Shown one piece after another: positions 34,739 to 44,698 of a stretch of DNA of 64,000 nucleotides; position 1 is the first letter of the stretch; the number at the start of each line of letters is the position of its first letter. The stretch is from Microbulbifer sp. Q7. GTDB taxonomy: Bacteria > Pseudomonadota > Gammaproteobacteria > Pseudomonadales > Cellvibrionaceae. A program made the translations under genes and the position numbers. The stretch spans positions 2,388,501 to 2,452,500 of the forward strand of contig NZ_LROY01000002.1 of NCBI RefSeq assembly GCF_001639145.1. Direction: 5' to 3'. The notes beneath the pieces are model-generated. The model was given only the letters and a program-made list of their open reading frames with translations. It was not told the origin of the DNA and made no database searches.

Positions 34739-37700
34739 TCAGTTGGAAAACTCGACATACGGGGCATCGTTATCCGTTCCAATATAGTCGGGGGCACATT
34801 GAATGAAGTCTTCCTGATCCAGCCCGGCCTCAATCAGGTACTTCTGCACGGCGCGGCTGCGTCGGTTGGAAAGCCGCGACAGTTCTTCGCGCATACCCCG
34901 CGGGGGGTCTTTGTAAAAATTCTCACGCGCCTCGCCTGCGCCGCGCATGGCACTGGCCTCATGGGGGAACAGGATTTCGAGATCTGGCGCCGTTGCCACA
35001 GCACAGATTCCAGGGCGTGCTTTCGGGTTGTCGCGCATTTTTTCCAGCATGCCGTTGAGCTGCGCTTTGGCCGTCTCACTCAGGGTATCGCTTCCCGGGG
35101 TAAACTCAAGGTCAGAAAATTCGACGGCGCGGAAACGCGCCCATGCGAGTTTCGCCAGGCTGTAGAAACCGACCGGAGTAAAATAAGCAAACAACGCCTC
35201 CAGGATGGCCCGCTGCAACAGGTCACTGAAGATAAAGCTGAAAGAGAACTTGGGATCGTACAAGTCGCCGGTGACCGGCATATCAAAACGCACGTCGCCG
35301 TCACCGTCCTTCATCAGTGCCAGTGCCAGGCCCAGGGGAATCAGGCTTTTCTTGACGGCGAGATGGTCAGCGTCACGCACCCGCCGCACCTTGATCTTTT
35401 GCAGATCCATTTTCGCCAGTGCATTGACCGCGTTGTCGTCCACCGCAATGTTGACCACCGCATCCAGCTGCCCCTGCAGAATCTTGTAGCCCAGCAAACC
35501 AGCCATATACGGGGTCGCCGGAATCAGGTTGGCGCCCTCCACATAGCCCAGCACACCCGCATCCCAACGTTTGTCTTCCAACAGATTGATCTGGCCCGCG
35601 AGGTGCATTTCACTGAAGCCGCCGGGGCTTGCATTGAACACAATCAGTGCTGGCGGGTCTTCGTGATAATTGCTCGCCCCCTGCAATAACAGGTTGATCT
35701 GGCGTACCGGAAGGTGGGCGTGATACTCATGGGTATTATCCAGCCAGAGAAAATGCCCGCGGTCTACGTACAGCTGGCGCACCCGGTAGCGAAAGCGGTT
35801 CGCGTTTCGGGCCCTATCGGCGCGCTGATACCGGAAACGCTGCAGGTCTGGGCCCTGGTCGCGAAAACGCTCCCAGGCACCCAGCCTCCCCTCGCGACCG
35901 CGCGCCAGAATACTGCGCGGCCGAATCACGTCGACGGTGTCGATCTGCAGCATTTTATCCGCCGGGAAATACTCGAACTGGCTCACCCTCAGCGACTCAA
36001 TCTCCGTATTCCACTGATGATTGACGTATTCCTGGGCGCGCACATCGCGGCGCAACAGGCGGCTGTCGGCGATTTCCAGAAACAGCATGCGCACAAGGGA
36101 CTTGGCCACCGTCAGCTCGCGCATTTCGATATAGGCGGTTTCCAGCAGCTGGTCACCATCCATATCGATCACCATCAAACCCTCAAGCTGCGCCAGCGGT
36201 AAATCCAGCCGACGCTGTTCGAAGCTGAACTTTCCGGAGGTGCGCGCGCTGTCCAGGTGGACGCAGTTGCGTACCCCGCGGATATACCCCTGCGGAATAC
36301 AGCTGCTGACGTTTTCCAGTTGCAGATTTTTCCCTTCCAGTGCCTGCTGCCCAAAGCCCAGCACGTCCGCCTGCAGCGCAGCCACATGCAGTAGCTCGGA
36401 AGGTAAACCCTGGGGAAAATCCCGTTGCGTCACCCGCAAGCCATCGACCTTGATATCGCGAAACTGGCGCTGGGCCAGGCCACTGCGCAGATCCCCCAGC
36501 TGCACCCGGTGTTCGCTGCCGACGGTGATCTTGCCCACCTCGTAACAGGGCGCGAGCGGCTTTTCCCCAAACCGAAAAGCACTGAAGCAACCGCTGAGCC
36601 CGGTGACCTCGCCGCGGTTCAGCGCCAGTGTGTCGCGCGAGAGTGCCAACCCGTTGAGTCCCAGATGGGTAAAACCCAGCCGCTTGCGCTGCCCCTGGTG
36701 GAACGCAAAGTCTTCCATGGCGATGCGCCCCGAAGCCCGCAGCGCGTCCTCGATCGCCAGCTGCTGTTTGCCATCAATCCGCAGTGCAGCGAAGGAAAAA
36801 CACAGGGGTTCTTTACCTACCGCCGCGCGGTCGCGACGTTGCTCCGGCAAGCAGCCGGCGAAGTCGCGCGCAAAGAGGTCCTCCACCTGCACCCGAGCGC
36901 CACCGGACCAGCGCATGGATTGCCACTCCAGGTAATTCAGCTTCAACGGGGTGCCCGCCACGGGCGACAGTTGCAGTTTGGAGGCCTGCAAGGGGCCCAG
37001 TGCGAGCCGTTCTATCTCACCGTCGTTGAAGTGATCGCCACTGCCGAGGCTCACAAGATTGTCACCGCGCAATTGCACGCGGCCGGTGGAAAGGCAACCG
37101 CGCCAGCGCGCGCTGCTGTCGGCACGTATGGCCGCAGCTCCCAGCCAGTCCTTGAGGCCGCACCCATCCGCGCTCTGCAGTCGCAGGTTATGCAGATTCA
37201 GCGCCAGCGGATGCCCCGGGTCCGCCACCTGAACCATGCCGACTTTTTCCACACTCAATGCCCCCAGTTGCAACTGTGCGGGGTCGTCGAGACGGTGGTG
37301 CAGGGTCAGGTTGGCCACGGACAGGCCGCCGTTTGCCGAGCTGAGCTGGCGTCCGCGTACACAGCGAGGCAGCATCCGGTCGCCGCCCTCGCCCAGGGGC
37401 AGGCACAGGTCAATCGCCTCCGCGGTGAGCACCTGGATTTTCCAGTCGGTGCGCGCACCGGGTGTACGCGGCAGTTTTGCCGCCAGCTCGAGCCCCGACA
37501 GTTTGCGAACATCCAGGGTGGTGTCCTGCGCGCTGCCGCTCAGGGAAAAGGCATCGACGGACAGTTCGTTGATATTGGCGTTGAATTGATGGCGCCCGTA
37601 ATCCACGGCGAATTGCGTGCCGGTGCGCAGGGTTTTTGCCGCGACGCAACGGCCCTCGGCGAGACAGAAACTGGCGTTGTCCAGTGCGGCGCCGGGGAGA

Positions 37701-40249
37701 TCGAGGCGCAGGCGGGCAGGGTGCGATTGCAAACGGAAATCGGCACTTGGCAATTGCAGCTGTGACAACGTCAGCAGCGGCTGCTGATTTGCACTGTGTA
37801 CATCCGCGCGCTCCAGGCTCAGATCGGCGGCAGCAAACAGCACCCGCAGTTGCGATGCGCGGCGGTCACGCTCGCCGCCGGTATCCTCATCACCCCCATC
37901 ACCCGCGCCCCACTGGCGGGCCACGGCCAGCTGCAGTGGCTTGTTCTGCTGCAGATTGTGTACCGCAAAACACGCCGGCCGCCGTTGGTTACCCCCGCCG
38001 CCGGTGGCGGCCCGCCACGAAACCGGCAGGCAACCATCGAGCGCGGCCAGTGACAGGGCGTCGAGCTCCAGTTCCAGGGTGCGCACAGCGACCGCACGGC
38101 CGATTGGCTTGCCCGCCAAATGGCCGGATCCCGACGACGAACGCCCAGCGTCGCGCAGCGCGCCTTGTGTCTGCGCGCCCTCCGGCAGGCGGCCTTTTTC
38201 CACGCCTTCGTCCTGCGCATCGTCCACTGGGGCTTGTTCGGCAAACCAGCCAAACGCGTCACCGCTGGCGACATACTCGCCCGGCGCCAATGTCTGACGG
38301 CGCAGGCGGAACAGCCCGTTGCCGGTGCTCAGTTTCTGCAACACCAATCCGGTCTGCGCCTTGGGGTCCCGGCTCAGGTGATCGGAGAGCAGCAGGGAAT
38401 CCACCGCCAGTTTGCCGAGCACCAGCGAGGGCTGCGGTTTGCCCGTAAACACAAAGTCGCCCTCTGACCGCAGCCGCTGCAGATGGCCGCACAGCGGCGA
38501 CAGGCGTTGCGACAACCAGCCATCGGGCACACATCCCTGCAGTGTCTGCAGGTGAAGATCTTCCAGCAGGTAGCGCTGCGCACGGGGCGACAATTCCATC
38601 CGGCGCCAATCGAGATCGGCGAGCAACAGCTGGTTTTCCACATCGTCGGGCGCAGCATCGGCGGGCCACAGCTTGAGCTTCTTCAGGGAAAATGGTCCGC
38701 TCTCCACGGCCCAGGATTGTGCCGGCTGATTTTCCCGAGGAACTTCGCGGGCGAACTGGAGATTTACGCTTTCTGGGATTTGCCATTGATTGAGCTGCAC
38801 ACAATGGTCCACGCGCCCCCAGAGCTGCGCGGGAATACAGCCGGAGGCGCCGTCCAGCGACAGGTTTTCAATCGCCAGGCGACGCCGGTCGTTGCGGTAC
38901 TGGAGGCTTGCCAGGCGCAGATTATTCGCGGTGAAAGGGTTTGCTGGTGGCCTCGGTGCGTCGAGGTCCACCACAGTGCCCTGGGTCAGGCTCGCCTCCG
39001 CCAGGTCTGCGCGAAACCCGTCCTGCCAGGCAAAGGTTGTCGGCTGGGGTAGCCGCAGGCTGCCCGCGCGAATGCAGTAGTGGTGGCGGCCAGATTGGGA
39101 GGTCCCGGTGCGCAGGCGATTGGGGCACCAGGAAAAACCGCTGGCCCCGGCGCTCTGCCACTGCAGGGATTTGGCATCCCGCACAAAGTCAAAGTCATTG
39201 ATGGCAATGGTTTCCGCGTGCCAATTCGGATGACGTCGGTTCTGATAGCGCAGCCGCACTTCCTGTCCGTTGATCCGGTACCAGGCCACCTCCGACTGCT
39301 TGCCAAATGAAAAGCTCGCCGGCCCGCGCACCTGTAGACGTCGCGTGGTGCCACAGTGGCTGGTCACGCGGCGCAGGCCTGGTATCGCTTCGGCCCAGCG
39401 CTCAGATAGACAGGCGGCAAATTTCCGCGTGGTGGCCTCCGACAGGCTCAGGCGGTTGGCGGGCCGCTCGAAACGCACTTGCCGGGTTTTGAATCGCACC
39501 ACTGCAAGTACCGGATTTTCCTGCGCCGACTTGCGCCGGTCACCCGTGCCGGTTTCCCCGGTTTTAGCGCCCAATCCGCGCGACGCGGTTTCGCCGTGCA
39601 GCTCGTCCCAGACCAGCACGTTATCCAGCGCCATCTTGTCCGCGCCGATCAAAAACTGCAGTGGCTCATCGACCAGTTCGCGACGCCCGCCGACATAAAA
39701 ATCCTCCGTTTCCAGTGCACCAATCCGCGCGCAACTGGGGGACGCCCATTGGGGTTTGTGCTGGTAACAGACGACCGTGTCACGCAAGCTGCCGGCGGCC
39801 AGATCCACCCGCCAGTTTCTGGGCTTTTTCTCCCCGCCCTCTTTCAATCGCCAGCCACCAATTTCCCACACCCGCCCGTGTTCGCCGGGTAACGACACCA
39901 GGTCCAGATAGGCGCCATCCAGTTCCACCCGATTAACGTGGATTTTGCCCCGCAATAACTGCCACCAGCTCAGCCCCAGCGTGGCCTCCCTTACCTTGAA
40001 TCCACGATCGGATTCGTTGCGCACGGATACGCCCCGCAGGTGTGTACGCAGGCGCGGCAGGGAGACATCAATGTGCTCGATCTGCGCTTCCAGACCGCGC
40101 TCCTGTAACCAGCGCTGCACTGCACCGGGAAGCATTACCGCGACCAGAATATTCAGCGCGCCAATCAGCAACAGGGTAAATACCAGCAGCCACAACAGGC
40201 GGCGGGCACCCCGGTATTCTGCTGACGGATTCGCGGACGATGTGGACAT
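34739..40249 (-). CDS. giant AsmA-like / DUF748 envelope protein with OmpA-like C-terminus
   Basis: A 1836-residue protein. A single N-terminal anchor (about residues 13-36, LLWLLVFTLLLIGALNILVAV) is followed by VQRWLQERGLEAQIEHIDVSLPRLRTHLRGVSV, the start of an AsmA/DUF748 domain. A very long beta-rich periplasmic region follows, with many repeats of the LxLxxLxVSxxxL type. A second DUF748-like part (about 1480-1700, YRVRQLYVDRGHFLWLDN) precedes an OmpA-like segment (FTPGSDTLSETAKAQLNGMLEKMRDNP). AsmA-like proteins bridge the envelope and move phospholipids. The many cysteines (CIP, CLP, CVP motifs) are unusual. Confidence 0.85.
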   Translation of the reverse strand: MSTSSANPSAEYRGARRLLWLLVFTLLLIGALNILVAVMLPGAVQRWLQERGLEAQIEHIDVSLPRLRTHLRGVSVRNESDRGFKVREATLGLSWWQLLRGKIHVNRVELDGAYLDLVSLPGEHGRVWEIGGWRLKEGGEKKPRNWRVDLAAGSLRDTVVCYQHKPQWASPSCARIGALETEDFYVGGRRELVDEPLQFLIGADKMALDNVLVWDELHGETASRGLGAKTGETGTGDRRKSAQENPVLAVVRFKTRQVRFERPANRLSLSEATTRKFAACLSERWAEAIPGLRRVTSHCGTTRRLQVRGPASFSFGKQSEVAWYRINGQEVRLRYQNRRHPNWHAETIAINDFDFVRDAKSLQWQSAGASGFSWCPNRLRTGTSQSGRHHYCIRAGSLRLPQPTTFAWQDGFRADLAEASLTQGTVVDLDAPRPPANPFTANNLRLASLQYRNDRRRLAIENLSLDGASGCIPAQLWGRVDHCVQLNQWQIPESVNLQFAREVPRENQPAQSWAVESGPFSLKKLKLWPADAAPDDVENQLLLADLDWRRMELSPRAQRYLLEDLHLQTLQGCVPDGWLSQRLSPLCGHLQRLRSEGDFVFTGKPQPSLVLGKLAVDSLLLSDHLSRDPKAQTGLVLQKLSTGNGLFRLRRQTLAPGEYVASGDAFGWFAEQAPVDDAQDEGVEKGRLPEGAQTQGALRDAGRSSSGSGHLAGKPIGRAVAVRTLELELDALSLAALDGCLPVSWRAATGGGGNQRRPACFAVHNLQQNKPLQLAVARQWGAGDGGDEDTGGERDRRASQLRVLFAAADLSLERADVHSANQQPLLTLSQLQLPSADFRLQSHPARLRLDLPGAALDNASFCLAEGRCVAAKTLRTGTQFAVDYGRHQFNANINELSVDAFSLSGSAQDTTLDVRKLSGLELAAKLPRTPGARTDWKIQVLTAEAIDLCLPLGEGGDRMLPRCVRGRQLSSANGGLSVANLTLHHRLDDPAQLQLGALSVEKVGMVQVADPGHPLALNLHNLRLQSADGCGLKDWLGAAAIRADSSARWRGCLSTGRVQLRGDNLVSLGSGDHFNDGEIERLALGPLQASKLQLSPVAGTPLKLNYLEWQSMRWSGGARVQVEDLFARDFAGCLPEQRRDRAAVGKEPLCFSFAALRIDGKQQLAIEDALRASGRIAMEDFAFHQGQRKRLGFTHLGLNGLALSRDTLALNRGEVTGLSGCFSAFRFGEKPLAPCYEVGKITVGSEHRVQLGDLRSGLAQRQFRDIKVDGLRVTQRDFPQGLPSELLHVAALQADVLGFGQQALEGKNLQLENVSSCIPQGYIRGVRNCVHLDSARTSGKFSFEQRRLDLPLAQLEGLMVIDMDGDQLLETAYIEMRELTVAKSLVRMLFLEIADSRLLRRDVRAQEYVNHQWNTEIESLRVSQFEYFPADKMLQIDTVDVIRPRSILARGREGRLGAWERFRDQGPDLQRFRYQRADRARNANRFRYRVRQLYVDRGHFLWLDNTHEYHAHLPVRQINLLLQGASNYHEDPPALIVFNASPGGFSEMHLAGQINLLEDKRWDAGVLGYVEGANLIPATPYMAGLLGYKILQGQLDAVVNIAVDDNAVNALAKMDLQKIKVRRVRDADHLAVKKSLIPLGLALALMKDGDGDVRFDMPVTGDLYDPKFSFSFIFSDLLQRAILEALFAYFTPVGFYSLAKLAWARFRAVEFSDLEFTPGSDTLSETAKAQLNGMLEKMRDNPKARPGICAVATAPDLEILFPHEASAMRGAGEARENFYKDPPRGMREELSRLSNRRSRAVQKYLIEAGLDQEDFIQCAPDYIGTDNDAPYVEFSN

Positions 40250-40528
40250 CTAAACTCGGCGCACAAGGAATTTCGCGCAGCCAGTTTGGTTCATTTAGCA
40301 GCTGCACGCCCTCTACAGTAAAGACCAGCAGACTCGCCCCATCTGTCGCGAAATACCGCAACCGGGCATTTTTATTCCGGGCGACGAACCCTGCGCCGCC
40401 GTATCCAAACATTCCGGCGCCACTTGCCTCGCTACGTCACCCGCGGGCCGTGCTAAACCCCGAAGCACCGTTACACTGTTTATATTTCAATCAATTTGGT
40501 ACAGCCTTAGCGGTTGGGGCAGGTGTCG

Positions 40529-42958
40529 GTGAAACAGTCAGAAAAGCAGCCCACGGGAGCGCATACTCACTATCAGGACATCGTGCTGATTGGCGGCGGT
40601 CACAGCCACAGTGTGTTCCTGCAGCTGTGGGCAAAAAAACCGCTACCCGGGGTGCGGGTGACCCTGGTGTCGCCGCAAGTACTGAGTACCTATTCCGGCA
40701 TGCTCGCCGGGATGATTTCCGGCCACTACAGCTATAGCGATATCCACATCGACTTGCCGCGGCTGTGTCGGGCGGCCGGCGCACGTTTCGTGCAGGCGTG
40801 CGCACACCATATCGATCCGGTGGAGAAAACCGTCTCCCTGCTGGGACGCCCGGATCTGGAGTACGACCTGATTTCCCTCGACATTGGCGCCACCCCCTGT
40901 CGCCAGATACCGGGCTCGGAGCTGGCGATCCCCGTTAAACCCGTCGGCCACTTCCACCGCTACTGGCAACAACTGCGACAACAGGTTTACCGCCAGCACC
41001 AGCCGCTGCGCCTCGGCGTGGTGGGTGGCGGCCTGGGCGGCTGCGAGCTGGCCATGGCCATGGCCAGCGCACTGGAAGAGCCGGTGTACAGCGGTCGCGT
41101 GGAAATACACCTGCTGCAGGCAAGTGGAAAGCTTCCTCAGGAATTTTCCCTGCTCGGCCGCAGGTTAGTGGCGCGGGAGCTGGGACGACTGGGGGTACGG
41201 GCGCACCGCAACTGGCGGGTATCGGAGATTACCCCGTGCGGCGTGCACAACGACGAGGGAGAGTTCCTGGCACTGGACAAAGTTTTGCTGTGCACCGAAG
41301 CCGGGGCGCCCCCCTGGCTGGCGCAGTCCGGGCTGGCACTGGACCAGCAGGGTTTTGTGCGCGTCGACGAGTACCTGCGCGCAGAGCAACACCCCTCGGT
41401 ATTTGCCGCCGGTGACGTCGCCAGCCCGGCGTCCGGCGGGAAGCGCCAACGCCAACGCAAATCCGCCAGGAATGCACTGAACCAGGGCCCAGCGCTGTTT
41501 CACAACCTGCGTGCCACGCTGCTGGAACAACCGCTCAAGCCCTACCGGGAAACGCGACGTTTTTTCCACCAGCTTGCCTGCGGCAGCCAGCGCGCCATTG
41601 TCGCCCGCGGTGGCTTTGCGGCGGTGGGCAGCCTGATGTGGCACTGGAAGGACCTGCACGACCGCCGCCTGATGCACGCCTTTGAAGGGGCAGCGGCGGC
41701 ACACGCCGAATCGGCCCGGCAACGGATTCCCACGCGCCTGTCTGCCCTGTGGCGCACCCTGATGCAACCGGCGCCCTGCGGTCTTGACCAGCGCAATAAC
41801 ATGTCCGTTGCCGGTCTGCGCCATCACAGTCCCTCGAGGACGAGCGAGGCTAGGTTGCTGGATCGCGCCCTGGCGTCGCTGCCTCAGCCCCAGCCTATCG
41901 TGTCGACGCTCGCCCGCGGCCGCGATACTGCGGCGATCACCCTGCCCGCCAATCAATCGCTGCTGCAGCATTCGAGCCAGATAACCGCACCCGTCGCGGA
42001 CCCCTGGCTGTACGGCCGACTGAGTGCATTGCATGCGCTCACGTCGCTGCTGACCGCACACGCGCAACCGTGTACCGCACAGGCTTTGGTCACGCTTCCA
42101 CCGGGGGCACCAGAGATCGCGGCAAGGGACCTGCAGCAATTGCTGGACGGCGCCGCGCGCGAACTCAACCAGCATAACTGCGCCCTGAACGGCGGCAGCG
42201 CGAGTACCGGCAGTGCACTGCAACTGGGATTGACCGTCAACGGTACCATCGACCCGCAACAGCACCAGCCCGACCACCTCGGCGCGCGCGCCGGGGACTG
42301 CCTGATTCTCACCAAGCCGCTCGGCACCGGCGCTCTGTTCGCAGCGGAATGCCAGGGCAAGGCGCGCGGCCGCTGGATACAGCAGGCCCTGGAGATGATG
42401 CTGCAGAGCAATGCCACCGCCGCCGATATCTTTGCCGACCATCGCGCCCATGGGCTGCACAACATCAGCGATACGGGTTTACTGGGTGAACTGTTGACCC
42501 TGCTCAAGTGGCGCAACCACCGAGCAGCCCACGGCAAGCACGGCGCACACGCAACCGCACCTCACCTAGGCGCCCAGCTGTTAACAGACGCCCTCCCGTT
42601 TTTGCCCGGCGCCACCTGCTGTGCGGGACACGGTTTTCTCTCTGCGCAACACCAGCACAATGCCCGCGCCTATGATGCTTTGCAAAACCCCACACCCTGG
42701 CGCGCAGACCCTCTGCTACCACTGCTGGTGGACCCGCAAATCTGCGGTGGACTGCTCGCAACTGTTCCCGCCGAGCATGCCCAGAGCTGCCTGGCGGAGT
42801 TACAGGCGGCCGGGTGTCGGCACGCGGCAATCATTGGCGTTGTCGACGAACTACCCCAGTCCAGCGGGCAACGGCTTTATGCCACGCAGCCCATTCATCT
42901 GGTAAAAGGTGGCGACTGGAACAGTCTGGCGCAACGACCGAGCGCCGTGACGTCCTGA
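40529..42958 (+). CDS. FAD/NAD(P)-oxidoreductase fused to a degenerate SelD-like domain
   Basis: About 809 residues; a GTG at 40529 with GGCAGG upstream is preferred, the open frame starting at a TTG at 40514. The N-terminal third is an NDH-2/sulfide-quinone-reductase-like flavoprotein: VLIGGGHSHSVFL, YSGMLAGMISGHYSY, LGVVGGGLGGCELAMAMA and VFAAGDVASP. The rest aligns with SelD (LILTKPLGTGALFAAE and DPQICGGLLATVP are kept). However, the catalytic CGGCGAK-type motif is replaced by MSVAGLRHHS, and the acidic positions equivalent to E. coli 51, 68, 91 and 227 are Thr (41927), Ser (41975), Ser (42044) and Asn (42461). It is probably not a working selenide, water dikinase. Confidence 0.85.
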   Translation: MKQSEKQPTGAHTHYQDIVLIGGGHSHSVFLQLWAKKPLPGVRVTLVSPQVLSTYSGMLAGMISGHYSYSDIHIDLPRLCRAAGARFVQACAHHIDPVEKTVSLLGRPDLEYDLISLDIGATPCRQIPGSELAIPVKPVGHFHRYWQQLRQQVYRQHQPLRLGVVGGGLGGCELAMAMASALEEPVYSGRVEIHLLQASGKLPQEFSLLGRRLVARELGRLGVRAHRNWRVSEITPCGVHNDEGEFLALDKVLLCTEAGAPPWLAQSGLALDQQGFVRVDEYLRAEQHPSVFAAGDVASPASGGKRQRQRKSARNALNQGPALFHNLRATLLEQPLKPYRETRRFFHQLACGSQRAIVARGGFAAVGSLMWHWKDLHDRRLMHAFEGAAAAHAESARQRIPTRLSALWRTLMQPAPCGLDQRNNMSVAGLRHHSPSRTSEARLLDRALASLPQPQPIVSTLARGRDTAAITLPANQSLLQHSSQITAPVADPWLYGRLSALHALTSLLTAHAQPCTAQALVTLPPGAPEIAARDLQQLLDGAARELNQHNCALNGGSASTGSALQLGLTVNGTIDPQQHQPDHLGARAGDCLILTKPLGTGALFAAECQGKARGRWIQQALEMMLQSNATAADIFADHRAHGLHNISDTGLLGELLTLLKWRNHRAAHGKHGAHATAPHLGAQLLTDALPFLPGATCCAGHGFLSAQHQHNARAYDALQNPTPWRADPLLPLLVDPQICGGLLATVPAEHAQSCLAELQAAGCRHAAIIGVVDELPQSSGQRLYATQPIHLVKGGDWNSLAQRPSAVTS

Positions 42959-43226
42959 ACGCGGTAGCGTCCTTCAGGGCGCACCAGCGCATCCCCGCGG
43001 AAAAACGCTTTCTGGTGAAACCAAGTTTCCATTGCCACCGGAGCTGGGTGCGTTAACATTGCGCCCATAGAATCAAAAGGGGCATTAAAGCCCTCCTGCC
43101 GGGTCTTCACAGAGACCGCCGCCCGACTGCCTATCATTCGACACCCGATTGTCCCACCGGCGAAGCCCGGTCATGCAAGGGCGCGCGAAGAGCACCTATT
43201 TTTTTAGCTCTAAGGAAATCTCTGTC

Positions 43227-44537
43227 ATGAAAAGAATCGTCATTGTTGGTGGTGGCGCCGGTGGATTACAACTGGCCACCAGCCTGGGGCGCCACTTTTC
43301 CTTCAACCGATTTCACCGCCGCAATAAATCCCCGGTGGCGGAAGTCATTCTCGTGGATAAAAACCGTACCCATATCTGGAAACCCCTGCTGCACCAGGTA
43401 GCCACCGGCGCGCTTGACTCCAGCCTGGACGCGCTCAACTACCAGGTACACGCGCGTGCCAACGGTTTTCATTTCGAACTCGGCAGCCTGCGCGGGCTAG
43501 ACCGGGCGGCAAAAACCATCGAGCTCGCCGAGGTCTGCGATAGCGACGGTCAACCACTCGTCCCCCCGCGCAATCTCGAGTACGACTACCTGGTAGTTAC
43601 CCTGGGCAGCCAGAGCAACGATTTTCATACCCCCGGCGTGCGCGAACATTGTCAGTTTCTCGACAGCGCCGAGCAGGCGCAGAAGTTTCACACCAAGCTG
43701 CTCGATCAATTCTTACAACTGGAAAACCGGGTTGCAGAAGAGGTACACATTGCGATTGTCGGCGGCGGTGCCACCGGCGTGGAACTGGCGGCGGAACTGG
43801 TGGATGCAGTGCATGAGATGGGCCACTACAGCCGTATCAAAAATGGCGATCTGAAGGTCACCCTGATCGAGGCCGGCCCACACCTGCTGCCGGCACTGCC
43901 ATCCAGACTCGGCAACAGTTCGCAAAAAGAACTCAGCAAAATCGGCGTACGGGTACTCACCGGGACCCAGGTTGCCGAAGCCACCGCCACCGGTTTCGTG
44001 ACCAAGGACGGCGAGGAAATACCCGCGGCCATCCGCGTGTGGGCGGCGGGCGTGAAGGCACCGGACTTTCTTAAATCCATGGATGGCCTCTCCCTCAACC
44101 GCCAGAATCAGATCGAGGTAGAGTCGACCCTGCGCAGCAAGGACGACCCGGCCATTTTCGCTCTGGGTGACTGTGCCGGCTGTGAAGACGCCAACGGCCA
44201 GAAAGTGCCACCCCGCGCGCAGTCGGCGCAACAGATGGCCAAAACCGCCAGCGACAACCTGATCCGTCTGATCGAAAACCCGGACGCGGAACTGCAGCCA
44301 TTTACCTACAAGGACCGCGGCTCACTGGTGTCCCTGTCCAAGTTCGACGCCGTGGGCAACCTGATGGGCGGGCTGGTGAAAGGCAGCCTTACCATCGAGG
44401 GGCGCCTAGCGGGACTCGCCTACCGCTCCCTGTATCGCATGCATCTGGCGGCCCTGCACGGCTGGCCCAAGGCAATGCTGCTGTATGTGATCGGGCAGGC
44501 TAACCGCTTCGTCAAGCCGCGACTGAAAATGCACTGA
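43227..44537 (+). CDS. NAD(P)/FAD-dependent oxidoreductase (NDH-2-like)
   Basis: A 436-residue protein starting at ATG 43227 after TAAGGA. The N-terminal FAD motif RIVIVGGGAGGLQLATSLG, the second dinucleotide motif HIAIVGGGATGVELAAELVD and the ATG-like FALGDCAG fit type II NADH dehydrogenase. The sequence HIWKPLLHQVATGALD is the quinone-side signature. It lacks a proton pump and would feed electrons into the quinone pool at the membrane face, using C-terminal amphipathic helices (RSLYRMHLAALHGWPKAMLLYVIG). Confidence 0.92.
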   Translation: MKRIVIVGGGAGGLQLATSLGRHFSFNRFHRRNKSPVAEVILVDKNRTHIWKPLLHQVATGALDSSLDALNYQVHARANGFHFELGSLRGLDRAAKTIELAEVCDSDGQPLVPPRNLEYDYLVVTLGSQSNDFHTPGVREHCQFLDSAEQAQKFHTKLLDQFLQLENRVAEEVHIAIVGGGATGVELAAELVDAVHEMGHYSRIKNGDLKVTLIEAGPHLLPALPSRLGNSSQKELSKIGVRVLTGTQVAEATATGFVTKDGEEIPAAIRVWAAGVKAPDFLKSMDGLSLNRQNQIEVESTLRSKDDPAIFALGDCAGCEDANGQKVPPRAQSAQQMAKTASDNLIRLIENPDAELQPFTYKDRGSLVSLSKFDAVGNLMGGLVKGSLTIEGRLAGLAYRSLYRMHLAALHGWPKAMLLYVIGQANRFVKPRLKMH

Positions 44538-44584
44538 CCCTCAGCCAGACAGACCCCCTGTCAATTGCGCCCGGATTGATTCAC

Positions 44585-44610
44585 AGCGCCGCCACAGTGG
44601 CGGCGCTTTC
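44585..44610 (+). terminator. candidate terminator after the NDH-2-like gene
   Basis: AGCGCCGCCAC and GTGGCGGCGCT form a near-perfect 11-bp stem with a 1-nt spacer (effectively a small loop). Only TTT then C follows, so the U-tract is weak. It lies 48 bp past the stop. Confidence 0.45.
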
Positions 44611-44624
44611 CCCCATCACATCGC

Positions 44625-44649
44625 GCCGGTAACATGATCCTTTACCGGC
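44625..44649. promoter_or_regulatory. candidate operator palindrome before the TonB receptor
   Basis: GCCGGTAA and TTACCGGC flank a 9-bp centre 50 bp upstream of the 44699 start. It could be a regulator site. No family is assigned. Confidence 0.3.
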
Positions 44650-44698
44650 CACCCCGCGTACATAAGCCCCCGACTGCCCGACACATGGTATTACCGCA

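Noticed and set aside
41165..42460. 431-codon minus-strand frame
   Set aside because: It is antisense to the FAD-SelD fusion, is arginine- and glutamine-rich, and starts without a ribosome site.
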